Assembly (NCBI GenBank): GCA_016710275.1
Contig: JADJXS010000001.1
Coordinates: 744,001-808,000, forward strand
Reading direction: 5' to 3'
DNA: 64,000 nt
From: Phycisphaerales bacterium
GTDB lineage: Bacteria > Planctomycetota > Phycisphaerae > UBA1845 > Fen-1342
The notes below the pieces were generated by a model. That model was not told where the DNA came from. It did no database searches and saw nothing but the letters and a program-made list of their open reading frames with translations. This document shows positions 46,706 through 54,621 of this stretch, piece after piece. How positions within the stretch are numbered: position 1 is the stretch's first letter; each line of letters begins with the position of its first letter. A program made the position numbers and the translations under genes.

Positions 46706-47419
46706 TCAGCGGAGCAGACGCTCCAGTTCGTCGAAGCGCCCGCGCAGGTCGGCGAGCGCCTCGCGCAACGAGGAAATCTCGTCGCGCAGCCCGTCGATCA
46801 CCTCCCGCAGCGCCGTCTCCTGTTCAATAATCGCAGCCGCCGAACCCGGTGCGCTCGCAGCGCTGCCTCGGGCGGCTTCCGGCCGCTCCGCCTCGGAAGA
46901 CGCAATGACCGGCGGCGACTCGCCCGGCGGGTACAGCAGGTGCGTCCAGCGAATCGCCGATTGGCCGGGTTGCCGCGGCAGCGCGCGGACCTGCGGCGGA
47001 TTGCGCGACTCCAGCGCGGTCAGCACCTCCATCAGCGCTTCCTGCGAGTCGATCGGCGTCATGCGCGAAGCGCGGGTGCGCAGCTCGGAAAGCGTCTGCG
47101 GGCCGCGCAGGAGCAGCTCGGCCATGACGGCGCGCTGCCGCCCGTCCCAGCCGAAGCCCTCGTTGGCCAGGTGGCGGTAGCGGTCCGTGCGGCCGCCGGA
47201 GGTGGAGGAGCGAACGACGAGGCCGGCCTGCCGCAGCTCTTCGAGCGTGTCGAAGACGGCTTCCTCGGCCAGGTCCATTTCCGGGTCGCGGTTGCTTTTC
47301 TGGTTGCAGGCGACGACGACGGCGTTGAGCGTCATCGGGTAATAGGCGGGTTGCGCGAGGGCTTTCTCGATCAGGACGCCCAGCACGCGCCGTTGAAGCA
47401 GCGACAGGGACTCAATCAC
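46706..47419 (-). CDS. YceH/DUF480 family protein
   Basis: 237 residues. Two winged-helix domains: the first includes L-L-Q-R-R-V-L-G-V-L-I-E-K-A and N-Q-K-S-N-R-D-P, the second A-V-M-A-E-L-L-L-R-G-P-Q-T and P-P-Q-V-R-A-L-P-R-Q-P-G-Q. The C-terminus is an acidic coiled coil (L-R-D-E-I-S-S-L-R-E-A-L-A-D-L-R) after an Ala/Glu linker. The family is widespread, and its role is not established. First gene of the minus-strand run that goes on through the methyltransferase and the ABC exporter. Confidence 0.9.
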   Translation of the reverse strand: MIESLSLLQRRVLGVLIEKALAQPAYYPMTLNAVVVACNQKSNRDPEMDLAEEAVFDTLEELRQAGLVVRSSTSGGRTDRYRHLANEGFGWDGRQRAVMAELLLRGPQTLSELRTRASRMTPIDSQEALMEVLTALESRNPPQVRALPRQPGQSAIRWTHLLYPPGESPPVIASSEAERPEAARGSAASAPGSAAAIIEQETALREVIDGLRDEISSLREALADLRGRFDELERLLR

Positions 47420-47478
47420 GCGAGCGGGCTCCCGAAGCCGGAGTGGGCCGGTGACCTGCGGGAATCAAGGGGGGACAG

Positions 47479-47551
<73 letters not shown>

Positions 47552-47569
47552 GATGTTTCGAGCCGTGGA

Positions 47570-48694
47570 TTATACCCGCGGCGAGGCGCTTCGCAACGCC
47601 CGGCCTCCGCTGGAAGCGCCCCGCGGGGCGGGCTGGCAGCGCGGGCACAGGTGCGTGCCGCGCTGGCCGACGCGCAGCGCCTCAATCGCCGTGCCGCAGG
47701 TGCGGCAGGCCTCCCCGGTTCGCCCATAGACCCGCAGGTGGTCCTGCATCGTCCCGGTCGGATACACCCAGTCGAACGACGTGCCGTTGTGCCGGATCGC
47801 GGCCCGCAGCACGGAACGGATGGCGTGGCACAGGCGCTTCACCGCAGCGGGCGATACGCGATTGCCCGGCGTCAGCGGATGAAGCCCGGCGCGGTGCAAT
47901 GCCTCATCGGCGTAGATGTTGCCGATCCCCGCCACGACCGATTGGTCCAGCAGCAGCGGCTTGATGCGCCCGCTGCGGCGGGTCAGCAGGTCGGCGAGCA
48001 GGCCGGCGGTGAACTCCGGCTCCAGCGGCTCAACACCCAGGTCGGCCGTCACGCTGGTCAGGTCGCGGGTCCAGAGAATGCGCCCGAACTTGCGGGCGTC
48101 GCAGAACAGCAGCCGCGCCCCGTCGTCGAGGGTGAAGACCGCGCGGGTGTGCGGCGCGTCCGGACGGGGTACGTCGGATCCCGAAATCCCCGAGCGGGTG
48201 GCGGCGGGACGTTTTTGCCCCGGAAGAACCGGGTCGCCCCACTCCAGCCGCCCGGACATGCGCAGGTGGATGAGCAGGTAGCCGGGGCTTTGCCTTCCGT
48301 TCGAGCGACGGGCGGAAAGGGGCGAAGGGGCGGCCGGTCGCGCGGCATGCGGCGAAGGGGCGGCCGGTCGCGCGGCATGCGGCGAGAGGGCGGCCGGCCG
48401 CTTCGTGTGGCCGGTCGCGAGCGGCGCACCTCGCATCGGCGACCCGGCGACGGCCTTCTGCCCGGCGTCAGCACCCCGCCCGGCGTCGGCACTCGGCGCG
48501 GCCAGCGTGAAGATGATGTACTTCGCGCGGCGCCAGACGTCGGCGATGAGCCGCCCGCGCAGGGCGTCGCGAACGGCGTCCGGTGCGGGGAGCGTGTTTC
48601 GCGGCCAGCTTGTCTCGAAGTCGGTGAAGGTGCGGCCGACGAGCCGGTCGCGGTTGGCGCGGACGATGGACTCGACTTCGGGTAATTCAGGCAT
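47570..48694 (-). CDS. mutM: Formamidopyrimidine-DNA glycosylase, with an unusual low-complexity insertion
   Basis: DNA repair glycosylase and AP lyase that removes 8-oxoguanine and formamidopyrimidines. It starts P-E-L-P-E-V-E, giving the catalytic Pro2 and Glu3. Then come R-R-A-K-Y (Lys), M-S-G-R-L, N-I-Y-A-D-E-A-L-H-R-A-G of the H2TH segment, and a C-terminal zinc finger (C-R-T-C ... C-P-R-C). At 374 residues it is about 100 longer than usual. The extra parts are a roughly 65-residue insertion after I-I-F-T-L-A, which contains tandem copies of PHAARPAAPS from a 30-bp DNA repeat, a smaller Pro-rich insertion after V-L-P-G-Q, and a basic tail. Both insertions fall in surface loops of the N-terminal sandwich, so activity may be kept. 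Confidence 0.9.
   Translation of the reverse strand: MPELPEVESIVRANRDRLVGRTFTDFETSWPRNTLPAPDAVRDALRGRLIADVWRRAKYIIFTLAAPSADAGRGADAGQKAVAGSPMRGAPLATGHTKRPAALSPHAARPAAPSPHAARPAAPSPLSARRSNGRQSPGYLLIHLRMSGRLEWGDPVLPGQKRPAATRSGISGSDVPRPDAPHTRAVFTLDDGARLLFCDARKFGRILWTRDLTSVTADLGVEPLEPEFTAGLLADLLTRRSGRIKPLLLDQSVVAGIGNIYADEALHRAGLHPLTPGNRVSPAAVKRLCHAIRSVLRAAIRHNGTSFDWVYPTGTMQDHLRVYGRTGEACRTCGTAIEALRVGQRGTHLCPRCQPAPRGASSGGRALRSASPRV
48324..48401 (-). repeat. 30-bp tandem repeat within mutM
   Basis: Two identical 30-bp copies (48324-48353 and 48354-48383) and most of a third, in frame with mutM, encoding the repeated peptide PHAARPAAPS in the loop insertion. Confidence 0.9.
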
Positions 48695-48740
48695 CGCGGG
48701 CGATGATACAGGCCGGGCGCCGATCCGCGAATGGCGCGGG

Positions 48741-48929
48741 CAGGGCCATTCCGCCGCAAAGTTCTTCCGCAGATGCAGAGATCCGTCCTAGTCGAGCATT
48801 CGGCCTCGATTCAGGCTCAGGCCCTGGTTCAGACTCCATCTATTCCCGCATTTCTCTCCCGTCTTCTCTCCACGCTCTCCGCGCCTCTGCGAGAAACTCC
48901 TCTCCGCTTACGCCCGTTCCGCGAACACT
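48741..48929. repeat. Direct repeat, copy 1 (duplicate of an aminotransferase 3' flank)
   Basis: About 189 bp that match 49694-49869 with scattered substitutions and one insertion of about 20 bp (CCGTCTTCTCTCCACGCTCT). The match ends with the last bases of the class V aminotransferase gene, so copy 1 carries a short piece of that coding end. Copy 1 begins 46 bp upstream of mutM. Confidence 0.85.
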
Positions 48930-48975
48930 CTCGTCTCCGCCACTTCTCAAAGAGCTCTCGCAGAGGCGCAGAGAG
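48875..48975. repeat. Inverted repeat with 20-bp arms
   Basis: CTCTCCGCGCCTCTGCGAGA (48875-48894) and TCTCGCAGAGGCGCAGAGAG (48956-48975) are inverse copies with one mismatch, separated by 61 bp. The motif CTCTGCGCCTCTGCGAGA recurs in the second direct repeat near 49820. The surrounding 48695-49090 has no gene; 48940-49010 is strongly purine-biased. Confidence 0.85.
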
Positions 48976-49090
48976 CGCAGAGAGAGCAGGGAGAAAAGGA
49001 AAGAGAGTGTGTGTGGAAAGGAGAGACAACAAGAGGGCGATGCATAGCTACTTCAGCGGTGACGGATGCGCCGCAACGAGAGGGAGGTGC

Positions 49091-49530
49091 TCACTGGAGA
49101 CCATTGACAATTCTGGTCACTCCGTCCTTGAGAAGGACGACATTGAAGTTGATCAGCAGCCCGACGCGCTTGTCCATTAAGCGCAGGTAGGTCAACAACT
49201 GCTTCTTGTGCACTGGTGCAACGGCGTCGATGCTCTTCAGCTCCACGGCCACAAGCCCTTCCACCAGCAGGTCTGCCCGAAAACCAACTTCAAGACAGAT
49301 GTTCTGCCAGCGCCCGGAACCGGCACCTGCGTCTCCACATGAAACCCGCGATGTCGCAGTTCAAAGGCCAGCACGGCCTCGTAGACGGATTCCATTAATC
49401 CCGGCCCCAACTCCCGATGCACGCGAATCGCCGTGTCGACAATGGCGCCTGAGACCGCGTTAGTCCGGTCGCGGGACGGCTCTTCGCCGGCGACGCCGTC
49501 ATCGTCGCTGATGCACTCACCCGGGTTCAT
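49091..49530 (-). pseudogene. GxxExxY protein, frameshifted
   Basis: From the ATG at 49530 the frame encodes I-V-D-T-A-I-R-V-H-R-E-L-G-P-G-L-M-E-S-V-Y-E, which holds the GxxExxY signature of this small nuclease-like family. Near 49310-49320 (CCGGAACCGG on the forward strand) the frame is lost. In another frame the family continues: E-V-G-F-R-A-D-L-L-V-E, V-A-V-E-L-K-S-I-D, V-H-K-K-Q-L-L-T-Y-L, and I-V-N-G-L-Q to a TGA at 49091. Adding one base at the C/G run would restore about 146 residues, the family length. The function is not established; the D...E-L-K pattern recalls PD-(D/E)XK nucleases. It is flanked by the direct repeats. Confidence 0.85.
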
Positions 49531-49693
49531 ACGCACATCTCTCGATGGCTCACGACTTCGACCCGTGGTCACGCATGCCGCCGGATTCCGGCAATCCCGC
49601 CACCGCTGGCTCATGTGTTCACGTCCGCACCGCGCTTCTGCGGACCTGCGCCATCGGTCGCGCGTACCATCCGCCCTTCCGTGGAAAGCGCAC

Positions 49694-49869
49694 CAGGGCC
49701 ATTCTGCCGCAAAGTTCTTCCGCAGATGCAGTGACCCGTCTTGATCGAGCATTCGGTCTCGAATCAGGCTCAGGCTCTGGTTCAGACTCCATCTCTTCCC
49801 GCATTTCTCTCCGCGCTCTCTGCGCCTCTGCGAGAAACTCTTTTCCGCTTACGCCCGTTCCGCGAACAC
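49694..49869. repeat. Direct repeat, copy 2
   Basis: About 176 bp matching copy 1 at 48741-48929. It spans the downstream flank and last ~20 bases of the aminotransferase gene (49849-50991). The two copies bracket the GxxExxY pseudogene and the inverted repeat. Confidence 0.85.
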
Positions 49870-50991
49870 CTTCGTCGCGGCCGCGACCCCTGCACCCAGT
49901 GTGAACGAGTGGCCCATCCGGTGCAGCGTCTGCTCGATGGCGCTGATCGCCCCGATCGTGTCCACGCTGTCCACGAACCCCATGTGCGACATCCGCACGA
50001 CCTTGCCCTCGATCTGATCCTGTCCGCCGGCCAGGTGGATGCCGTAGCGATCCCGAAGCTGCTTGCGGAAGTCCTTTTCCGAAACACCCGCCGGCACGTT
50101 CAGCGCCGTCACCGAATCGCTCGGCCGCTTCGAGTACGTCGTCATGCCGATCGCGTCGCCCGCGGCGCGGGTGGCCGCCGCCAGCCCCGCGACCCGCTTC
50201 CACACGTTCTCCATCCCCTCGGCCAGCAGCATGTCCAGCGTCACCTTCAGCCCGCGGACCAGCAGGTGCGCCGGCGTAAACGGCGTGTCGCTGTCCTTCG
50301 CCGATTTTCGGGCCTTGTTGAGATTCACGTAGAACGCCGTCTGCTTCTTGTTGTTCTCGATCGTCTGCCACGCCCGCGGGCTGACCGACACGAAGCCCAG
50401 CCCCGGCGGCAGCATCAGCGCCTTCTGCGACCCGGTGATGACGATGTCCACTCCCCACTCATCGGGCTTCAGCGGCAGCGCCCCGGCCGACGTGATGCAG
50501 TCGGCCAGCAGCAGCTTGCCGGCCGCGTTTGTGATTTTGCCGATCGCGGCCAGGTCGCAGGCCGTCGCGGTCGAGGTCTCGCTGTGCACCACCATGACGG
50601 CGGTGATCGCGGGGTCCTTCTTGAGGTGGTCGGCGATCACGCCCGGATCGACGGCGGTGCCCCAGTCCACTTTGTGCCGCGTGACGGGGATGCCGAACTG
50701 CTCGCAGATCTGTCCCCAGCGCTCGCCGAATTTGCCGCCCTCGACGGTCAGCATCTTCGATCCCGGCGGGCAGCAGCCGACGATGGCGCCCTCGGCGGCG
50801 GCGGTGCCGGAGCCGGTGAGGATCAGTACTTCGTTGGCGGTGTGAAAGACCTTCTGCAGCTTGGCGGTGCAGTCCTTGATGACGTCCTTGAACCAGGCGG
50901 TGCGGTGATGCTCGAAGGGGCGGGCCATTTCGAGCAGCGCTTCCTCGGGCACCATGCACGGCCCGGGGGTAAAGAGGCGAATTTTCTTCAT
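49849..50991 (-). CDS. Class V PLP-dependent aminotransferase (alanine/serine-glyoxylate type)
   Basis: 380 residues of the fold-type I, class V group. It starts I-R-L-F-T-P-G-P, and has P-F-E-H-H-R-T-A-W-F, L-T-G-S-G-T-A-A-A-E-G-A, V-V-H-S-E-T-S-T, D-C-I-T-S-A-G-A, then the PLP lysine in T-G-S-Q-K-A-L-M-L-P-P-G-L. These features fit serine-glyoxylate or alanine-glyoxylate aminotransferase and the related phosphoserine aminotransferases; T-P-G-P plus G-S-Q-K-A-L favours the former. The C-terminal R-M-S-H-M-G supplies the substrate-binding Arg. Length is normal. The last codons are duplicated in repeat copy 1. Confidence 0.87.
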   Translation of the reverse strand: MKKIRLFTPGPCMVPEEALLEMARPFEHHRTAWFKDVIKDCTAKLQKVFHTANEVLILTGSGTAAAEGAIVGCCPPGSKMLTVEGGKFGERWGQICEQFGIPVTRHKVDWGTAVDPGVIADHLKKDPAITAVMVVHSETSTATACDLAAIGKITNAAGKLLLADCITSAGALPLKPDEWGVDIVITGSQKALMLPPGLGFVSVSPRAWQTIENNKKQTAFYVNLNKARKSAKDSDTPFTPAHLLVRGLKVTLDMLLAEGMENVWKRVAGLAAATRAAGDAIGMTTYSKRPSDSVTALNVPAGVSEKDFRKQLRDRYGIHLAGGQDQIEGKVVRMSHMGFVDSVDTIGAISAIEQTLHRMGHSFTLGAGVAAATKVFAERA

Positions 50992-51009
50992 GGGGCGATT
51001 CCTTATCTG

Positions 51010-51117
51010 TAACGCATCGTCTTCACGATCTATTACGCTTCGTCGTCACGATCTACGTTGCTTCGTCTTCACGATCCATTACGCTTCGTCTTCACGATCC
51101 GCTGCGCTTCGTCATCA
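51010..51117. repeat. 23-bp tandem repeat
   Basis: Four copies of a 23-bp unit of the form TTACGCTTCGTCTTCACGAT plus three bases (51010-51032, 51033-51055, 51056-51078, 51079-51101), about 80-90 percent alike, and a partial fifth. It begins 18 bp upstream of the aminotransferase start codon. Confidence 0.9.
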
Positions 51118-51188
51118 GCCGGTTGGCCAGGTGGCCAGGTGGTCGGGTGGAGAGGTGGAGGGGGGTGAATGGGTGGAGGGGGTGTATG

Positions 51189-51223
51189 GGTGGCATGCTT
51201 TCGCGGTACTCCGCGTAAGCATG
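51189..51223 (+). repeat. 35-bp inverted repeat, left copy
   Basis: Matches the reverse complement of 51579-51613 at 33 of 35 positions. The core TCGCGGTACTCCGCG is itself nearly palindromic and is flanked by GCATGC on both sides. A third, more diverged copy in the same direction lies at about 51268-51305. Confidence 0.9.
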
Positions 51224-51578
51224 CTCTTCCTCATCCACCGCTCGCCCTCTGCACTCCGACAGGGTCGCCATGCCCTCGCGATACTCCGCGTAAGCATGCG
51301 CTTCCACAAGCGCCACTCGCTCTCGAATCTCCTCCAACAGCGCCATTGCGCCGTCTGCACAAGGATCGAGCCTGCCTCAGCGTCCTCGGGCAGCGTGCCC
51401 GTTTCGGCGAAGTATACTGCGCTGGTCCCGTGACACGGGGCGAGAGCCTCTGACGCGCGCCGCTCGCCCCGGGTTCGCGTCAACGGCGCATGGCGGCGCG
51501 TGCAAGTTCCACGCTTCGTGATGGCCGGCGCTTCGAATTCATGCTCACACCGCGAGAGCGGTCCACCCGCATCGAATT

Positions 51579-51613
51579 CATGCTCACGCGGAGTACCGCG
51601 AGAGCATGCCACC
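51579..51613 (-). repeat. 35-bp inverted repeat, right copy
   Basis: Reverse-complement partner of 51189-51223, about 80 bp upstream of tsaD. A partial copy (CATGCTCACACCGCGAGAG) precedes it near 51540. Confidence 0.9.
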
Positions 51614-51694
51614 CTCAACACCAATCGCCCTCGACACCAATCACCCTCAACACCAACCACCCGACGTTCCAGCCGCGCCGATACAATCCCACCG

Positions 51695-52747
51695 ATGCCC
51701 GACATCGTCCTCGCGATCGAGACCTCCTGCGACGAAACCGCCGCCGCTGTCCTCGCCGACGGCCGCATCGTCCGGTCCAACATCGTCGCCTCGCAGGAGA
51801 GCGTCCACACCCGCTTCGGCGGCGTCGTCCCCGAACTCGCCGCCCGCGCCCACGTCGAATCCATCCGCGGAATCATCGAGCACGCCCTGCACACCGCCGG
51901 CGTCACCTATCGCGAGGTCGACGCCGTGGCCGTCACCGACGGACCCGGCCTCGTCGGGTCGCTGCTCGTCGGCGTCGCCGCTGCGCGGACGCTGGCCTGG
52001 CTGCTGGATCGACCGCTCGTGCCGGTCGATCACATCGACGCGCACGCCGTCAGCGCGGCATTGACCCCCCCAACTCCCGGTTCGCCGCGCTGGCCGGCCG
52101 TGGCGCTGGTCGTCAGCGGCGGGCACACCTCGCTCTACCACGTTCGCGACTGGCTCAACGTGCAACTGCTCGGCCAGACCACCGACGACGCCGCCGGCGA
52201 AGCCTTCGACAAGGTCGCCGCGATTCTCGAACTCGGCTACCCCGGCGGGCCGCTCGTCGATCGCCTGGCGCGCGACGGCAACCCCGCCGCCATCCACTTC
52301 CCGCGCACCCGCCCCGACGGCGATTCGCTCGACTTCTCCTTCAGCGGCCTCAAGACCGCGGTGCTCTACCACGTCTACGGCCGCGGGCGAAAGTACGGCT
52401 CCGTGGCGCACCTCTCCCGCGCGCAGCTCGCCGACATCGCGGCGTCGTTTCAGGCCGCGCTGGTCGAGCCGCTCGTCGAACGCACCATCGAGGCGGCGCA
52501 GCGCGTCGGAGCGCCGCGCGTGGTCGTCGGCGGCGGAGTCGCGGCGAACGGAGCGCTGCGCAGCGCGCTGGCCGGCGCCTGCGCCGTTGCCGGGCTTGAG
52601 CTGATTCTCACTCCCATGGCCTTCTGCACTGACAATGCCGCCATGATCGCCCTGCTCGGCCATCACCTGTGGAAGGCCGGCCGAACCTGCGACCTGGACC
52701 TCGAGCCGCGCAGCGGGCTGCGCCGACCGGCCCGCTCGGTCGGATGA
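51695..52747 (+). CDS. tsaD: tRNA N6-adenosine threonylcarbamoyltransferase
   Basis: TsaD transfers the threonylcarbamoyl group to A37 of tRNAs that read ANN codons. 350 residues from the ATG at 51695. Motifs: I-E-T-S-C-D-E-T-A-A, T-R-F-G-G-V-V-P-E-L-A-A-R-A-H, the metal-binding V-D-H-I-D-A-H, L-V-V-S-G-G-H-T, G-E-A-F-D-K-V-A, S-F-S-G-L-K-T-A, and G-G-G-V-A-A-N. All metal ligands are present and the length is as expected. The next gene starts inside its stop codon (ATGA). Confidence 0.96.
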   Translation: MPDIVLAIETSCDETAAAVLADGRIVRSNIVASQESVHTRFGGVVPELAARAHVESIRGIIEHALHTAGVTYREVDAVAVTDGPGLVGSLLVGVAAARTLAWLLDRPLVPVDHIDAHAVSAALTPPTPGSPRWPAVALVVSGGHTSLYHVRDWLNVQLLGQTTDDAAGEAFDKVAAILELGYPGGPLVDRLARDGNPAAIHFPRTRPDGDSLDFSFSGLKTAVLYHVYGRGRKYGSVAHLSRAQLADIAASFQAALVEPLVERTIEAAQRVGAPRVVVGGGVAANGALRSALAGACAVAGLELILTPMAFCTDNAAMIALLGHHLWKAGRTCDLDLEPRSGLRRPARSVG

Positions 52748-54342
52748 ACTCCCTCCCCTCCCAGCGCAGCCTGACCGCCCGGCTTCTGCCCGCGCTCGCC
52801 GTTTCAATCCTGTCCGCATCCATTCTCTGGCCGGCCGTCATCGCCGCGGGCGAAGCGCTGCGCGCCGAGCCGCAGGCCGCGGCGCTGGCCGGCGGCCGCA
52901 TAGCCCTCCTGCTGCGCGGCGCCCTTATCGCCGCGGCCTCGGGCGTTGCGGCGACGGCGCTCGGCGCTGCGCTGGCCGCGGGCGTCCTGTCTGCTCCACC
53001 CCGGTTGCGACGGCTGCTGCCGGCGCTGGGTCTCGCGGCGCTGCTCACGCCACCCTACGTCTACGCCTATGCCTGGAGCCTCGTTCTGCTGCGCGGCGGC
53101 GTCGCGACGGCACTCGACGTGCAGGGAACCGCCGCGATCCTGTTGCTGCACGGCCGGGCGGTGCTCTGCCTGGCCACCTGGCTGGCGCCGCTGTGCGCCG
53201 TCGTGCTGGTCGCCGGGTGGCGCAGCGCGGGTCGAAACGCGGTGGCGCTCGGAGCGCTGGACCTGGGCGCTGTGAGCGCCCTGCTGCGATTCGGTCTGCG
53301 CGCGATGCTGCCCTGGATCGGGCTGGCGGTGCTGGTCGCGGCGTTGCTTGCCATGGCGGAATTCACGGTCTGCCACCTGTGCCTGGTGCTGACGTGGAAC
53401 ACGCAGATCCTGATCGCCGCGCAGCAGATTCACGAACCCGGCGGCGTCGCACGGCTGGCCTGGCCGCTGATGACAATTCTGCTGTTGTTGTGTAGCGCCC
53501 TGTGGCTGATGGTTCCGCGCCTGCGCAGCGTCGTCGCGGAGATGGCGCTGGTCGGCGATGATCCGCCCGCAGCGCGTCGCGCAGGCGGTGCCGCGCGCGT
53601 GGCGGGCGCTTCGCTGGGGCTGGCGGCCGCGGCATTGATCCTGACGCCGATCGCGGTGCTGATCTCGGCGACCGAGTCGCCCGCATCCGTGTGGGAGTCC
53701 TGGCGGCGCTACGGGCTGGAGTGGCCGGCGGCGCTGCGAACCGCGGCGCTGTGCGGGGGGCTGTGCGCTTCGGCCGCGCTGGGGGTCGCATGGCTGGCGG
53801 TTCAGGGCGAACGGCGGCGCGCGGCGCGGCGGACAGCGCTCGTGCTGACGTGGATCGCATTGGTCGGCGCACTGGCGCCGCCGGCGGTGGTCGGCGATGC
53901 GCTCGCGGCGGCCTGGCAGCGGCCGCTGTGGCTGCGCGACTCGGAGTGGCTCGTCGCGCTGGTCGGGGTCGCCCGGTTCGCAATCGTGCCGATTCTCACG
54001 CTGCGACTGGCGATGGGCGGAGTCAGTCGAGTCACGGCGGAAATCGCCGCCACGGATGGAGCGTCACCGGCCGCCGCGTTCTGGCAAATCCGCGTGAGGC
54101 GCTCGGCGGGTGCGCTGCTGGGATCGTCGGCAGTGGTCGCGGTGCTGATGCTGACGGAGGCTTCGGCGACGCAACTGGTTCGCCCACCTGGAGTTGGGAA
54201 CATCGCGGTGACGATGCTCAACGCGATTCACTTCGGCCGCGACGCGCAGGTGGCGGCCATGTGCCTGCTGCTGACGGCCGTGGCGGGGCTGACGGGGGCT
54301 GTTCTGGGGGTGCGAGCGGGGCGTCGGGGCGACAATTTCTGA
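52744..54342 (+). CDS. ABC transporter permease (binding-protein-dependent, two fused membrane halves)
   Basis: 532 residues with about twelve membrane helices in two similar halves, the layout of iron(III)- or thiamine-type permeases (FbpB/ThiP). Each half has an EAA-like loop, for example A-L-G-A-L-D-L-G-A-V-S-A-L-L-R-F-G-L-R in the first and A-A-T-D-G-A-S-P-A-A-A-F-W-Q-I-R-V-R in the second; both are weaker than the consensus. No ATPase or substrate-binding protein is next to it, so it is an orphan here or shares an ATPase encoded elsewhere. Translationally coupled to tsaD. Confidence 0.75.
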   Translation: MNSLPSQRSLTARLLPALAVSILSASILWPAVIAAGEALRAEPQAAALAGGRIALLLRGALIAAASGVAATALGAALAAGVLSAPPRLRRLLPALGLAALLTPPYVYAYAWSLVLLRGGVATALDVQGTAAILLLHGRAVLCLATWLAPLCAVVLVAGWRSAGRNAVALGALDLGAVSALLRFGLRAMLPWIGLAVLVAALLAMAEFTVCHLCLVLTWNTQILIAAQQIHEPGGVARLAWPLMTILLLLCSALWLMVPRLRSVVAEMALVGDDPPAARRAGGAARVAGASLGLAAAALILTPIAVLISATESPASVWESWRRYGLEWPAALRTAALCGGLCASAALGVAWLAVQGERRRAARRTALVLTWIALVGALAPPAVVGDALAAAWQRPLWLRDSEWLVALVGVARFAIVPILTLRLAMGGVSRVTAEIAATDGASPAAAFWQIRVRRSAGALLGSSAVVAVLMLTEASATQLVRPPGVGNIAVTMLNAIHFGRDAQVAAMCLLLTAVAGLTGAVLGVRAGRRGDNF

Positions 54343-54543
54343 CAGTCGGGTGCAATCACCTTGAGGGGTCGGCGACTATCAAATACACAGCCGGCAGCGC
54401 GGATTCCCGCTTGCTGCGCCGGGTATCGGAACCCCCGGCGGGTGCGACACTTAGGGGTCGCGGAATCCGGGGGGCGGCGTTGTCGGGGCGGGTCGATCCG
54501 TCCGATGCGAGTGTGTCAGGCGGGAGAATCGGGCGTTTGCGGC

Positions 54544-54549
54544 TATAAT
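54544..54549 (+). promoter_or_regulatory. Probable -10 element of the Cys-rich protein gene
   Basis: A perfect TATAAT lies 72 bp upstream of the start at 54622, in otherwise very GC-rich DNA. No good -35 is found at the usual spacing. Upstream DNA (54343-54540) has no gene. Confidence 0.45.
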
Positions 54550-54621
54550 TTGTGGCTTCGCGGGCGAGCCGGGTGTGCGCGTCCGTATACGTTTGAAACC
54601 CAAGACAGATTGGAGAGGTTC

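Larger units (their letters stand above)
50992..51694. other. Repeat-rich intergenic region between the aminotransferase and tsaD
   Basis: 703 bp with no convincing gene. It contains a 23-bp tandem repeat (51010-51117), a GGTGG-rich stretch (51118-51190), a family of short TCTCGCGGTACTCCGCG elements in both directions, and two copies of GAATTCATGCTCAC (near 51536 and 51575). Promoters for tsaD are expected at the right end but are not clear. Confidence 0.6.

Noticed and set aside
48731..49180. A + strand frame of about 149 codons through the direct repeat
   Set aside because: It consists of translated repeat DNA and overlaps the GxxExxY pseudogene on the other strand; no family features.
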